DNA of 64,000 bases from DATLGB01 sp963740765 (GCA_963740765.1 CAVUFN010000015.1:289232-353231); one strand, 5' to 3'; positions 41,838 through 51,062 are shown, counted from the first letter of the stretch. Notes: generated by a model not told the origin, from the letters alone. Made by a program: numbers and translations.

Positions 41838-42631
41838 GCCTCAAGGGCTACACCATCCCGCGCACCGCCACGGGCGCCGCGTCGCTCGTCCCGTCCCCGC
41901 CGTGGCACTACGTCGGCGACTTCCTGGTCATCGACTACTGGGCCGACCCCGAGGCCTGCAAGGCGCTGCTGCCGCCGGGCCTCGAGCCCCACGAGGACGC
42001 GGGCCGCTGCGCGGCGATCTTCGTGGACTGGCAGTCCTCGTCGGGGGACGGCGCCGAGCTGCTCGACCCCGCGCGCTCGCAGTACAAGGAGTTCTTCCTG
42101 GTCATCAACGGGGTGCTCGACGGCGAGGTGGTCACGACCTGCCCGTTCATCTGGGTCGACCAGGACTTCGCGCTCGCGCGCGGCTGGATCCAGGGGTTCC
42201 CGAAGAAGCTCGGCGAGGTGTGGCTGACGCGCACCTTCGGCCTCGACATCGCGGCTGACCCGGGCGTGCGCGCCGGCTCGCGCTTCGGAGCAACCTGCTC
42301 GGGCCGTGGGCGCCAGATCGCTGCCGCCACCGTGACGCTCGAGCACGAGTCGGAGACCGGCCCCCAGCACAACGACCCGCCGCTGGTCAACGTCCGCTAC
42401 TTCCCGCGCCTGGCCGCCGGCCGCCACGAGGAGCCGCACGTCCACGAGCTGGTCCGCGCCGTGAGCCGCGACCGGGCGGGGTCCGCCGTCTGGGAGGGCG
42501 ACGCGACGCTCGAGCTGTTCGCCGCGCCCGGGGAGGAGCACCACCTGCTCGCGCCCGTCGAGGTCGGCCGCGGCTTCCGCTTCACCTTCGCGTACACGGT
42601 CGACGACCTCGTGACGGTGCGGGAGCTGTGA
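41834..42631 (+). CDS. Acetoacetate-decarboxylase-fold protein
   Basis: A 265-residue member of the acetoacetate decarboxylase superfamily. GFPKKLGEVWLTRTF carries the Lys that forms a Schiff base in the family, and ALLPPGLEPHED and the strand-rich core match. Members outside true acetoacetate decarboxylases act as decarboxylases or aldolase-dehydratases, so here it may process a beta-keto acid from ring cleavage. It overlaps both neighbours by 4 bp. Confidence 0.78.
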   Translation: MSLKGYTIPRTATGAASLVPSPPWHYVGDFLVIDYWADPEACKALLPPGLEPHEDAGRCAAIFVDWQSSSGDGAELLDPARSQYKEFFLVINGVLDGEVVTTCPFIWVDQDFALARGWIQGFPKKLGEVWLTRTFGLDIAADPGVRAGSRFGATCSGRGRQIAAATVTLEHESETGPQHNDPPLVNVRYFPRLAAGRHEEPHVHELVRAVSRDRAGSAVWEGDATLELFAAPGEEHHLLAPVEVGRGFRFTFAYTVDDLVTVREL

Positions 42632-44007
42632 CCAGCACGTTCACGGACCTGTCGCCGATCGACGGCTCCGTGCTGGCCGAGGTCCCGCGCGGGACGGCGG
42701 AGGACGTCGACCGCGCCGTGCAGGCCGCCGCCGACGCGTTCGGTGCGTGGGCGGCGCTGGGACCTGCGGGCCGCGCCGTGCACCTGCACCGCCTCGCCGA
42801 TCTGATCGACGCCAACAACGACCGGCTCGCCGAGCTCGAGTGCGCCGACGTCGGCATGCTGCTGCGCTCGCTGCGCGCGCGGGTGATCGGCCGTGGCGCG
42901 CGCAACTACCGCGCCTACGCGGACCTCGCCGTCGCCTACGAGGAGCGCGACTGGCGTTCCAACGGCACCTGGAACCGCGTGCAGCGCATGCCGGCCGGCC
43001 CCGTCGGGGTCATCACGCCGTGGAACGCGCCGTTCATGCTCTCGACCTGGAAGACCGCGCCCGCACTGGCCGCGGGGTGCACGGTCGTGTTGAAGCCACC
43101 GGAGTGGGCCCCTCTGGCGTGCGGAGTCCTGGGCGAGCTCGCCCTGGAGGCCGGGCTGCCGCCGGGCGTCCTCAACATCGTCCAGGGGATCGGCGAGGAG
43201 GCCGGTGCCGCCCTCGTGTCCCACCCGGGCCTGCGCCGCGTGTCCTTCACCGGCTCGCCGGAGACCGGGCGGCTGATCGGGGTTGCGGCCGCGCAGAACC
43301 TCGTCCCGTTCACGGCTGAGCTGGGCGGCAAGGGCCCGCTGATCGTGTGCGCCGACGCCGACCTCGATGCTGCCGCCACGAAGGCGGCCGGCCAGTACGA
43401 CGACGCCGGCCAGGTGTGCCTGGCGGGCACGCGCATCCTGGTCGACGCGTCGGTGCTCGACGAGTTCATGACGCGCTTCGACGCCGCCGCCGACGCCCAC
43501 GTGGTCGGCGACCCGCGCGACGACGCCACGACGATCTCGCCGTCCATCCACCCCGACCACGTCGACCGCATCGAGGGCTTCGTGGACCGCGCCCGCGCCG
43601 AGGGCCACGAGATCCTGCGCGGTGGGCATCGCACCGACGCGTGGAACTACGAGCCGACGCTCGTGCGCCCGCTCGCGAACGACGCGGAGATCGTCCAGCG
43701 CGAGGTCTTCGGGCCGGTACTGACGGTCCAGACGTTCGCCGACGAGGACGAGGCGATCGCCCTCGCCAACGGCACGGAGTACGGGCTCAGCGGCATCGTC
43801 TACACGAGCTCGCTGGGGCGCGCCGACCGGATCGGCCGCGCCGTCCGCGCCGGCACCGTGTGGGTGAACACCTTCCTCGTCCGCGACCTCACCGCGCCGT
43901 TCGGCGGGATGGGGATCTCCGGCATCGGCCGTGAGGGCGGGGACTTCGCCCTCGACTTCTACTCGGATCTCAAGACCCTGCAAGTGCTCGAAGGGAGCGT
44001 TTCGTGA
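42628..44007 (+). CDS. Aldehyde dehydrogenase
   Basis: A 459-residue NAD(P)-dependent aldehyde dehydrogenase. Catalytic residues are Asn133 (TPWNAPF), Glu231 (AELGGKGP) and Cys264 (GQVCLAGTR); the cofactor loop is FTGSPETGR. It resembles the muconic-semialdehyde/gamma-glutamyl-aminobutyraldehyde dehydrogenase groups, both of which would fit this operon. GTG start overlapping the previous stop. Confidence 0.9.
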   Translation: MTSTFTDLSPIDGSVLAEVPRGTAEDVDRAVQAAADAFGAWAALGPAGRAVHLHRLADLIDANNDRLAELECADVGMLLRSLRARVIGRGARNYRAYADLAVAYEERDWRSNGTWNRVQRMPAGPVGVITPWNAPFMLSTWKTAPALAAGCTVVLKPPEWAPLACGVLGELALEAGLPPGVLNIVQGIGEEAGAALVSHPGLRRVSFTGSPETGRLIGVAAAQNLVPFTAELGGKGPLIVCADADLDAAATKAAGQYDDAGQVCLAGTRILVDASVLDEFMTRFDAAADAHVVGDPRDDATTISPSIHPDHVDRIEGFVDRARAEGHEILRGGHRTDAWNYEPTLVRPLANDAEIVQREVFGPVLTVQTFADEDEAIALANGTEYGLSGIVYTSSLGRADRIGRAVRAGTVWVNTFLVRDLTAPFGGMGISGIGREGGDFALDFYSDLKTLQVLEGSVS

Positions 44008-45512
44008 CCGTTGCATCCTCATCAGAGTCCGCCGCGGCACCAGCCGCGAGCGACAAGCTGCACCGGACCGCCCTCGGCGTGCCGGACATCGTCTTCTTCA
44101 TCGTCGCTGCCTCGGCGCCGCTGACCGTCATCGCCGGCGGCGTCGCGTCCACGTACCTGATCACCGGCAACGCCGGCGTTCCGCTCCTGTTCCTCGTCCT
44201 GGGCGCGATCCTGGCGCTGTTCGTGACGGGCTACGCGGCGATGAGCCATCACATCACCAACGCCGGAGCGTTCTACGCCTACGTCTCACAGGGCATCAGC
44301 AAAGTCGCGGGCGTCGGCACCGCGTTCGTCGCCCTGATCGCCTACAACGCGATGCAGATCGGCATCCTCGGCCTGTTCGGCGCCGTCTTCAGCGGCTACA
44401 TGGCCGACAAGACCGGGATCAACTTCGCCTGGTACACGTGGATCTTCATCGCCATCGCGGTGATCGGCACGCTCGGGTGGCTGCGCGTCGACCTCAACGC
44501 GAAGGTCCTCGCGCTGTTCCTCACCGCCGAGATCATCGTCGTCCTGCTCTTCGACCTGGTGGTCGTCGGGGACCCCGGCCCGCAGGGGCTGGCCGGCGAT
44601 GCCTTCAACCCGTCGATCTCGTTCGGCGCCGGCCTCGGCGCGGCGCTGAGCTTCACGATGGCGGCGTTCGTCGGCTTCGAGTCCGCCGCGATCTACGGCG
44701 AGGAGTGCAAGGACCCCCGCCGGACGGTCGCCCGGGCGACCTACATCGCCCTCGGCATCACCTCCGTGTTCTACGCCTTCTCGGCGTGGATGCTGCTCTC
44801 GAGCGTCGGTCCGGACGTGATCACCAACCCGGACGCCCTGGTCAAGGGCGGGTTCGCGACCGGCGGTGGCCCGGATCCGACGACGGTCCTCTTCATCACG
44901 CTCGACGCCCAGGTGAGCACGACGGTGGCCGACATCGCCACGCTGCTGTTCTGCACCAGCCTCTTCGCGGCGTCGTTGAGCTTCCACAACGCGGTCGGGC
45001 GCTACTTCTTCGCGCTCGGGCGCGCCGGCGTGCTCCCCTCGGCGTTCGGCCGCACCCGTCCGAACGGCGCGCCGTTCGTCGGCTCCGTCGCGCAGTCGCT
45101 GATCGCGGCCGCGGTCATCGCGATCTTCGCCCTCTCGGATTCCGACCCGGTGCTCCAGCTCTTCACGTGGCTCACCAACCTCGGCGCGCTCGGGGTGATC
45201 CTGCTGCTCGCGCTGGCCTCGTTCGCGGTGGTCGGCTACTTCGCGCGCCGCCCGCACGAGGAGACCGCCTGGACCTCGCGCTACGCGCCCGGGCTGGCGG
45301 GGATCCTGCTCACCGTCGTCTTCTTCATCGTCCTGGGCAACTTCAACCAGCTCATCACCGGGGCGCCCGACGCCCCGCGGGACGATCGCTCGATCATCCT
45401 GCCGGCCATCCTCATCGGCGGCGGCATCGTCGGGCTGATCGTGGGCGCGGTGCTGAAGTCGAGCAAGCCGGACGTCTACGCGCGGATCGGGGAGCACGGC
45501 GAGGAGGTGTGA
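44004..45512 (+). CDS. APC-family amino acid/amine permease
   Basis: A 502-residue transporter with about twelve membrane segments. The first segment has the unwound-helix signature FFIVAASAPLTVIAGGV, and GFESAAIYGEECKDPRRTVARAT is the conserved loop after segment 6 of APC permeases. It most likely imports the amine or amino acid degraded by the operon. GTG start overlapping the dehydrogenase stop, with GGGAG nearby as ribosome-binding site. Confidence 0.9.
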   Translation: MTVASSSESAAAPAASDKLHRTALGVPDIVFFIVAASAPLTVIAGGVASTYLITGNAGVPLLFLVLGAILALFVTGYAAMSHHITNAGAFYAYVSQGISKVAGVGTAFVALIAYNAMQIGILGLFGAVFSGYMADKTGINFAWYTWIFIAIAVIGTLGWLRVDLNAKVLALFLTAEIIVVLLFDLVVVGDPGPQGLAGDAFNPSISFGAGLGAALSFTMAAFVGFESAAIYGEECKDPRRTVARATYIALGITSVFYAFSAWMLLSSVGPDVITNPDALVKGGFATGGGPDPTTVLFITLDAQVSTTVADIATLLFCTSLFAASLSFHNAVGRYFFALGRAGVLPSAFGRTRPNGAPFVGSVAQSLIAAAVIAIFALSDSDPVLQLFTWLTNLGALGVILLLALASFAVVGYFARRPHEETAWTSRYAPGLAGILLTVVFFIVLGNFNQLITGAPDAPRDDRSIILPAILIGGGIVGLIVGAVLKSSKPDVYARIGEHGEEV

Positions 45513-46654
45513 GCGCGTTCGCGGCGGGCGTCACGGTCGCCGAGCTCGAGCACGACCCGTACCCGATCTACGCGCGGCTCCGGCAGGAGTCGCCCGTGGC
45601 GTGGGTGCCCGCCGTCAACATGTGGCTGGCGACGAGCTGGGAGGCGGCGCTGCGCGTCGCCTCCGAGCCGGCGTCCTTCGCGGCCGACATGCCCGGATCG
45701 CCGATCGACCGGTCGTTCGGGTCGCCCACGATCCTGACGTGCGACGGTGAGGTCCACGCGCATCTGCGGGCGGGCGTCGATCCGCCGCTGCGACCGCGCG
45801 AGGTCGACGGCTACATCGAGGACCTGATCGCGCCACTGGCGGAGGCGGCGCTCGACTCGCTAGGGGCCGAGGCGGAGCTGATGGCCGACTACCTCGAGCC
45901 GGTCTCCGTGCTCGGCCTCGGCGCGCTGCTGGGTCTCGGTGACGTGGGAGCGGAGACTCTGCGCCACTGGTTCGCGGGGTTGGCCGAGGGAGCGGTCAAC
46001 TTCGCGGCCGACCCGGAGCGCCAGGCTGTGTGCGACGCCGTGTGCGCCGAGATCGACGCGGAGATCGGGCCGCGGCTCGCGAACCCGCCCACGGGCAGCC
46101 TGCTCGCCCACATGCTCGACGGCCATACCCCCGAGCAGCTGATGCCGACGCTCAAGGTGATCCTGCTCGGCGGGATGCAGGAGCCGGGCCACGGCGCCGG
46201 CACCACGCTCTTCGCGCTGCTCACTCACCCGGACCAGCTGGCCGCTGTCCGCGCGGATCCGGACGCGCTGCTGCCCGCGGCGATCGAGGAGGGCATGCGC
46301 TGGATCGCGCCGATCGGGACGCAGGGACGCCGGGCCACCGGCCCCGTCGAGCTCGGCGGCGTCACGCTGGAGGCGGACGCGCCGATCGCCGCCGTCCTCG
46401 CCTCGGCGAACCGCGACGAGACCCGGTTCCCCGACCCCGACCGCTTCGACATCCACCGCCCCCGGGGTCGCGTCGCCACCTTCGGCTTCGGTCGCCACTT
46501 CTGCTCGGGCCACGCGTTCGCGCGTTCGCTGGAGCGGATCGCGCTGCGCGCACTGCTCGACCGGCACCCGCGGATCGAGCTGGCCGGCGACGTCCCCTTC
46601 ACCGGCTGGGAGTTCCGCGCTCCCCGCGAACTGACCGTCCGCCTCCCCGGCTGA
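45509..46654 (+). CDS. Cytochrome P450 (second of operon)
   Basis: A 381-residue P450. Heme loop FGFGRHFCSGHAFAR with Cys332, ExxR Glu261/Arg264, and an unusual I-helix GGMQEPGHGAGTT where the normal acid-Thr pair is replaced by E-P-G. It shares little sequence with the P450 at 39766, so the operon carries two different oxygenases. Last gene of the nine; GTG start overlaps the permease stop. Confidence 0.9.
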   Translation: MSAFAAGVTVAELEHDPYPIYARLRQESPVAWVPAVNMWLATSWEAALRVASEPASFAADMPGSPIDRSFGSPTILTCDGEVHAHLRAGVDPPLRPREVDGYIEDLIAPLAEAALDSLGAEAELMADYLEPVSVLGLGALLGLGDVGAETLRHWFAGLAEGAVNFAADPERQAVCDAVCAEIDAEIGPRLANPPTGSLLAHMLDGHTPEQLMPTLKVILLGGMQEPGHGAGTTLFALLTHPDQLAAVRADPDALLPAAIEEGMRWIAPIGTQGRRATGPVELGGVTLEADAPIAAVLASANRDETRFPDPDRFDIHRPRGRVATFGFGRHFCSGHAFARSLERIALRALLDRHPRIELAGDVPFTGWEFRAPRELTVRLPG

Positions 46655-46823
46655 CGTAGCCACCCAGAGTGGGCGCCGAACCCACCCGAAGTCGGACATA
46701 TTCAGAGTTTCGGTGGGTTCGATCGCCGAGCGGCGTGCGTCGCTCCCGGGTCACCCGGCCCGTCAGATCGAGGACGCCGTCGGCCCAGTCGAGGGAGCCG
46801 ACGGCGAAGGAGGCGTCGCTCAC
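46599..46823 (-). pseudogene. Truncated ORF coupled to ecm
   Basis: A GTG at 46823 overlaps the ecm stop codon, as for a coupled downstream gene, and the first about 33 codons look coding (VSDASFAVGSLDWADGVLDL). The frame then runs into the palindromic element at 46677-46721 and on into the antisense of the P450 end before stopping at 46599. I read it as the 5' remnant of a gene whose rest was lost. The family cannot be named from this fragment. Confidence 0.4.
46677..46721. repeat. Intergenic palindromic element
   Basis: CGAACCCACC (46677-46686) and GGTGGGTTCG (46712-46721) are perfect arms, extended inward by GAA/TTC after a one-base bulge. It is located between the convergent P450 and ecm genes. 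Its ends (CGAACCC/GGGTTCG) and size match the element at 57008-57054. Confidence 0.7.
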
Positions 46824-48805
46824 GCCTCCGCGGTGATGTTGTTGCGCTCCTCCACGAGGTGGACGATGTCGCGCATGATCTGTGAGAGGTCGAAGTCCTT
46901 GGGCGTGTAGACCGCGGCGACGCCGGCCTCCTTCAGGGGCTCGACGTCGGCGAGCGGGATGATGCCGCCGACGACGACGGGGATGTCCCCGCCGCCGGCC
47001 TCGCGCAGGGAGTCCATGATCGACGGGATCAGCTCGCGGTGGGAGCCGGAGAGGATCGAGAGGCCGATGACGTGCACGCCCTCGTCGACGGCGCTCCGGG
47101 CGATCTGCTCGCCGGTCAGGCGGATGCCGTCGTAGACGACGTCCATCCCGACGTCGCGGGCGCGGACGGCGATCTGCTCGGCGCCGTTGGAGTGGCCGTC
47201 GAGGCCGGGCTTGCCCACGAGGATCTTCATCGTGCGGCCCAGCGCCTCGCCGGCGCGGGCGACCTCGTCGCGCAGCTCGGCCATGTCGTCGGTGGGCGGC
47301 GCCGCAGCGGCCTCGCCGATGCCGGTCGGGCCGCGGTAGGCCTCGAAGATGTCGCGCAGCGCCTGGGACCACTCGCCGGTGGTGACGCCGGCGCGGGCGG
47401 CGGCGAGCGTCGCCTCCATGATGTTCTCGTCGGACCGCGCCACGCGGCCGAGCTCGGCCAACGCCGAATCCACCTCGCCCTGGTCACGCCCGGCGCGCCA
47501 CTCGTCCAGCGCGTCCTTCGCCGCCTGCTCGACGCCCGGGTCGACGGTCATGATGCCGCCGTCCTCGCCCGCGGCCAGCGGTGAGTCGGCCGTCTCGACG
47601 TACTTGTTGACGCCGACGACGATCTGCTCGCCGCGCTCGATGCGCCCGATGCGCTCGCGGTGGGACTCGACCAGCGCGGCCTTCATGTAGTCGACGCCCT
47701 GGACGGCGCCGCCCTCCTCGGAGACGCGCGCCATCTCGTCGCGGGCGCCGTCGGCGAGCTCGTCGACCAGCGCGTCCATGACGTGCGAGCCCTCGAAGAT
47801 GTCGGGATACTCGAGCAGGTCGGTCTCGTAGGCGAGGATCTGCTGGATGCGCAGGGACCACTGCTGGTCCCACGGGCGGGGGAGACCCAGCGCCTCGTTC
47901 CAGGCCGGCAGCTGGAGCGCGCGAGCGCGGGCGTTGCGGCCCAACGTGACGGCCAGCGCCTCCAGCACGATCCGCTGGACGTTGTTCTCCGGCTGGGCCT
48001 CGGTCAGGCCCAGCGAGTTGACCTGGACGCCGTAGCGGAAGCGCAGCTGCTTCTCGTCGGTGACGCCGTAGCGCTCGCGGCCGATCTCCTCCCACAGCCG
48101 GCCCATCGCGCGCAGCTTGGCGTGCTCCTCGACGAACCGCACCCCGGCGTTGACGAAGAACGAGATGCGCCCGAACACGGCGCCCATGCGATCCTCGGCG
48201 ACCCGCTCACGCACCGCGTCGAGGACCGCGATCGCGGTGGACATGGCGAAGGCGATCTCCTGCACCGGCGTCGCCCCGGCCTCCTGCAGGTGGTACGAGC
48301 AGATGTTGATCGGGTTCCACTTGGGGACCTCCTCGACCGTGAACGCGATCATGTCCGCGATCAGGCGCATCGAGGGGCCAGGGGGGAACGCGTAGGTCCC
48401 GCGGGACAGGTACTCCTTGATGATGTCGTTCTGGGTCGTGCCCTGGAGAGCGTCCCGGGCGACGCCGTTGGCCTCCGCCTCGACGATGTAGAGCGCCAGC
48501 AGCCACGCCGCCGTCGCGTTGATCGTCATCGACGTGTTCATCTCGTCGAGCGGGATGCCGGCGAGCAGGGCCGCCATGTCGCCCTTGTGGGCGACGGGGA
48601 CGCCGACCTTGCCGACCTCGCCGCGCGCCAGCTCGTGGTCGGCGTCGTAGCCGGTCTGGGTCGGGAGGTCGAACGCGATCGACAGGCCGGTCTGGCCCTT
48701 CGCGAGGTTGGAGCGGTACAGCTCGTTGGACTTCTTCGCCGTCGAGTGACCGGCGTACGTACGCATCATCCAGGGCCGGTCCGGCCGCTCCAGTCGCGGG
48801 TTCAT
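46820..48805 (-). CDS. ecm: Ethylmalonyl-CoA mutase (B12-dependent)
   Basis: A 661-residue adenosylcobalamin mutase with the substrate TIM barrel first and the B12 domain last. RTYAGHSTAKKSNELYRSNL, FDLPTQTGYDADHELARGEVGKVGVP and MNTSMTINATAAWLLALYI are, in my knowledge, the Ecm versions of segments that read differently in methylmalonyl-CoA mutase (AGYSTAEESN, FDLPTHRGYDSDH, VSMTMNGA). The B12 His is in GLDGHSNGAEQ. Predicted reaction: ethylmalonyl-CoA to methylsuccinyl-CoA. Crotonyl-CoA carboxylase/reductase lies 2 kb away and supports this. Start ATG 48805, 21 bp from the divergent MBL gene. Confidence 0.9.
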   Translation of the reverse strand: MNPRLERPDRPWMMRTYAGHSTAKKSNELYRSNLAKGQTGLSIAFDLPTQTGYDADHELARGEVGKVGVPVAHKGDMAALLAGIPLDEMNTSMTINATAAWLLALYIVEAEANGVARDALQGTTQNDIIKEYLSRGTYAFPPGPSMRLIADMIAFTVEEVPKWNPINICSYHLQEAGATPVQEIAFAMSTAIAVLDAVRERVAEDRMGAVFGRISFFVNAGVRFVEEHAKLRAMGRLWEEIGRERYGVTDEKQLRFRYGVQVNSLGLTEAQPENNVQRIVLEALAVTLGRNARARALQLPAWNEALGLPRPWDQQWSLRIQQILAYETDLLEYPDIFEGSHVMDALVDELADGARDEMARVSEEGGAVQGVDYMKAALVESHRERIGRIERGEQIVVGVNKYVETADSPLAAGEDGGIMTVDPGVEQAAKDALDEWRAGRDQGEVDSALAELGRVARSDENIMEATLAAARAGVTTGEWSQALRDIFEAYRGPTGIGEAAAAPPTDDMAELRDEVARAGEALGRTMKILVGKPGLDGHSNGAEQIAVRARDVGMDVVYDGIRLTGEQIARSAVDEGVHVIGLSILSGSHRELIPSIMDSLREAGGGDIPVVVGGIIPLADVEPLKEAGVAAVYTPKDFDLSQIMRDIVHLVEERNNITAEA

Positions 48806-48811
48806 GGTCAC

Positions 48812-48817
48812 TATCTT
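48812..48817 (+). promoter_or_regulatory. -10-like hexamer before MBL gene
   Basis: TATCTT stands 9 nt before the ATG at 48827 in the 21-bp space to the divergent ecm start. Confidence 0.4.
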
Positions 48818-48826
48818 CGCAGGCTG

Positions 48827-49648
48827 ATGCGGGTCATCGACACGGAGCACCTCGGCAACCCGCGCGTCATCGCGTGCTTCGAGGTCGACGGCGTGCTGGT
48901 CGACCCCGGCCCCGAGTCGACGGTGTCGACGTTGCTGGCCGGGCTGGGCGAGGACTTCGAGCCGCGGGCGATCCTCCTGACCCACATCCACTTCGACCAC
49001 GCCGGCGCCACGGGCGCCCTGATCAAGCGCTGGCCGGACGTCCCGGTCTACGTCCACGAGGTGGGCGCGCCGCACATCATCCGGCCCGAGCGGCTCGTCA
49101 GGTCCGCCACCCGCCTGTACGGCGAGGAGGACATGAAGCGCCTGTGGGGCGAGGTCGTCCCGGTGCCCGAGGCCAACGTCCACATCCTCGACGACGGCGG
49201 CGACGCGTTCGAGGACTGGACCTACGCCTACACGCCCGGCCACGCGTCCCACCACGTCTCCTACCTGCACGACGGCGTCGCCTTCACCGGGGACGTGGCG
49301 GGCGCGCGGATCCCGCCGGCCGCGCTCGTCGTCGCGCCGACCCCTCCGCCCGACATCGACGTGGACGCCTGGAAGCGTTCGCTGGACACGGTGACCGCCT
49401 GGGCGCCGCACACGCTCGCGATCACCCATTTCGGCCTGTTCGAGGACGTCGAGCGCCACCTCGCGGACTGCCGCCGCTCGCTCGACGAGGAGGTCGATCG
49501 CGTCGGACGCCTCACCCAGGAGGAGTTCGTCGCCTCCCAGACGGCGTACTACGAAGAGCGCACCGACCTCGGCACGGCGGAGACCTACGCCCAGGCGGTG
49601 CCCCACCACCACATCTGGCTCGGCCTGCACCGGTGGTTGGGGAAGTGA
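48827..49648 (+). CDS. MBL-fold metallo-hydrolase
   Basis: A 273-residue metallo-beta-lactamase-fold hydrolase with LTHIHFDHAGATGAL (zinc site, about 50-64), TPGHASHHVSYL and FTGDVAG, and a C-terminal helical extension ending HHHIWLGLHRW. Substrate unknown; glyoxalase-II-like thioesterase activity is one option beside CoA-ester metabolism. Its stop overlaps the clpS start. Confidence 0.85.
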   Translation: MRVIDTEHLGNPRVIACFEVDGVLVDPGPESTVSTLLAGLGEDFEPRAILLTHIHFDHAGATGALIKRWPDVPVYVHEVGAPHIIRPERLVRSATRLYGEEDMKRLWGEVVPVPEANVHILDDGGDAFEDWTYAYTPGHASHHVSYLHDGVAFTGDVAGARIPPAALVVAPTPPPDIDVDAWKRSLDTVTAWAPHTLAITHFGLFEDVERHLADCRRSLDEEVDRVGRLTQEEFVASQTAYYEERTDLGTAETYAQAVPHHHIWLGLHRWLGK

Positions 49649-49929
49649 CCACAATCGAGAAGCCCCGCATCACCGGCCCCGGCTCCGGGTTGGGAGGGGG
49701 GTGGCGCGTCATCGTCCTCAACGACGACCACAACACCTTCGACCATGTTGCCACGACCCTCGCCCGCTTCATCCCCGGTGTCACCGTCGACAAGGGCTAC
49801 GGCATCGCCGAGCAGATCCACGCGTCCGGCCGGGCGATCGTCTGGTCCGGGCAGCAGGAGCCGGCCGAGCTGTACTGGGAACAGCTCAAGGACGCCGGCC
49901 TGACGATGGCTCCGCTCGAGCAGGGATGA
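49645..49929 (+). CDS. clpS: ClpS adaptor of the Clp protease
   Basis: A 94-residue ClpS. WRVIVLNDDHNTFDHVATTL is the conserved core that binds N-terminal destabilising residues (N-degrons) and hands proteins to ClpA/ClpC. A short flexible N-terminal tail (about 20 residues) is present as needed for delivery. GTG start overlaps the MBL stop; no clpA/clpC nearby. Confidence 0.92.
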   Translation: MTTIEKPRITGPGSGLGGGWRVIVLNDDHNTFDHVATTLARFIPGVTVDKGYGIAEQIHASGRAIVWSGQQEPAELYWEQLKDAGLTMAPLEQG

Positions 49930-50741
49930 AGCGCCTCTTCGCAGTCGCGGTCGCCGTCCTGGCGATCGTCCCGTCAGCGCGCGCGCAGTACTACTCGCCT
50001 CCGCCCGCCAGGCCGCCGGCGATCTGCGCGGGCAGCGCGTTCGTCGACATCGTCGGCACGCCGGGCGACGACGACCTGCGGGCGTTCTCGCGGGCCACGC
50101 GCGTGTGGGGGCTGGCCGGCAACGACCGCCTGACCGGTTCGGCCACGCGCGCCTCCTGCCTGTTGGGCGGGAACGGCAACGACGTCCTCAATCTCGGCGC
50201 CGGCGGCGGCGTCGCCCACGGCAACCGCGGCCGCGACCTGGTCCTCGGCTCCGGCCTCGGCGACGTCATCAACCCGGGCCGGGACGCGGACCTGGTCACG
50301 TCGGGGGCAGGGGACGACAAGCTCTCGGTCCGCGACGGGAACGCCGAGATCGTCGACTGCGGCGCAGGTGCCGACCAGGTCCGCGGGGACCGGGTCGACC
50401 TGACGATCGGCTGCGAGTCGCGCAACCTCACCGGCCCGCCCGCCGTGCAGCCGCGACCGCGGCCCGCGCGCCCGTACAACGGCGACGCCGTTCGCTTCAC
50501 CCTCTTCCCGCCGCGCTCGGCCGCCGCCGGCGTCTACCGCGTGCAGTACCTGGCCCGTTGCCGCGCGCCCGTCACCGTCGCCACCCTCGGGCGCGTCCGC
50601 AAGGAGCGGGCCGTGCGGGTCGTCGCCCGTCCGCCCAACCAGGGCTGGTGCCGCGGCAGGGGCCGGCTCGCGGTCATCCGCGAGCCCGGCTACGGGCTGC
50701 CGACGGTCCCCGTCGCGCGGGTCTCCTTCGCGGTCCGCTAG
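49926..50741 (+). CDS. Secreted protein with calcium-binding RTX-like repeats
   Basis: A 271-residue secreted protein. Signal peptide about 1-20 (ends ARAQ). Residues about 45-150 contain imperfect GGxGNDxL-type nonapeptide repeats (GLAGNDRLTGS, LLGGNGNDVLNLGAGGG, VTSGAGDDKLSV) of the hemolysin-type calcium-binding kind, and about 165-271 a beta-rich C-terminal part with paired Cys. Likely folds outside on calcium binding. Start overlaps the clpS stop. Confidence 0.82.
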   Translation: MKRLFAVAVAVLAIVPSARAQYYSPPPARPPAICAGSAFVDIVGTPGDDDLRAFSRATRVWGLAGNDRLTGSATRASCLLGGNGNDVLNLGAGGGVAHGNRGRDLVLGSGLGDVINPGRDADLVTSGAGDDKLSVRDGNAEIVDCGAGADQVRGDRVDLTIGCESRNLTGPPAVQPRPRPARPYNGDAVRFTLFPPRSAAAGVYRVQYLARCRAPVTVATLGRVRKERAVRVVARPPNQGWCRGRGRLAVIREPGYGLPTVPVARVSFAVR

Positions 50742-51058
50742 GACTCGGTGACCAGCTCGGTCACGCCGCTGGCGACGATGTCGTGCCAGACGTACAGGAC
50801 CGGGACCTGGTACCAGCTCGTGTACTGGGCGCGCCAGTCCGAGAACTCCGGCCCGTTCCAGTAGCGCTCCCACTGGATCTTCTCGTCGAAGTTCACCGTG
50901 TGGACGAACTTGTAGTAGTCGTCGCGCGAGCGGTAGACGGCGTACGAGGACGCCCCGTAGCGCAGCGCCAGCGGGGCGATCTCCTCGAGCGCCGCCGCGA
51001 AGCGGTCCGCGCGGAAGAGCGTCGCGTACCAGGGGATGTGAACGGAACCGGCGGCCAT
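50738..51058 (-). CDS. Small unknown protein downstream of ccr
   Basis: A 106-residue protein with the strand-helix pattern of a dimeric ferredoxin-like (ABM/EthD-type) fold: VHIPWYATLFRADRFAAALEEIAPLALRYGASSYAVYRS, DDYYKFVHTVNFDEKIQWERYW. It follows ccr by 4 bp, so it is in the same operon. Function unknown. Confidence 0.7.
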   Translation of the reverse strand: MAAGSVHIPWYATLFRADRFAAALEEIAPLALRYGASSYAVYRSRDDYYKFVHTVNFDEKIQWERYWNGPEFSDWRAQYTSWYQVPVLYVWHDIVASGVTELVTES

Positions 51059-51062
51059 GGCC

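Noticed and set aside
49680..49703. G-rich stretch at the clpS 5' end as a G-quadruplex
   Set aside because: Only three separated G-runs plus one long run; encodes the Gly-rich flexible tail normal for ClpS.
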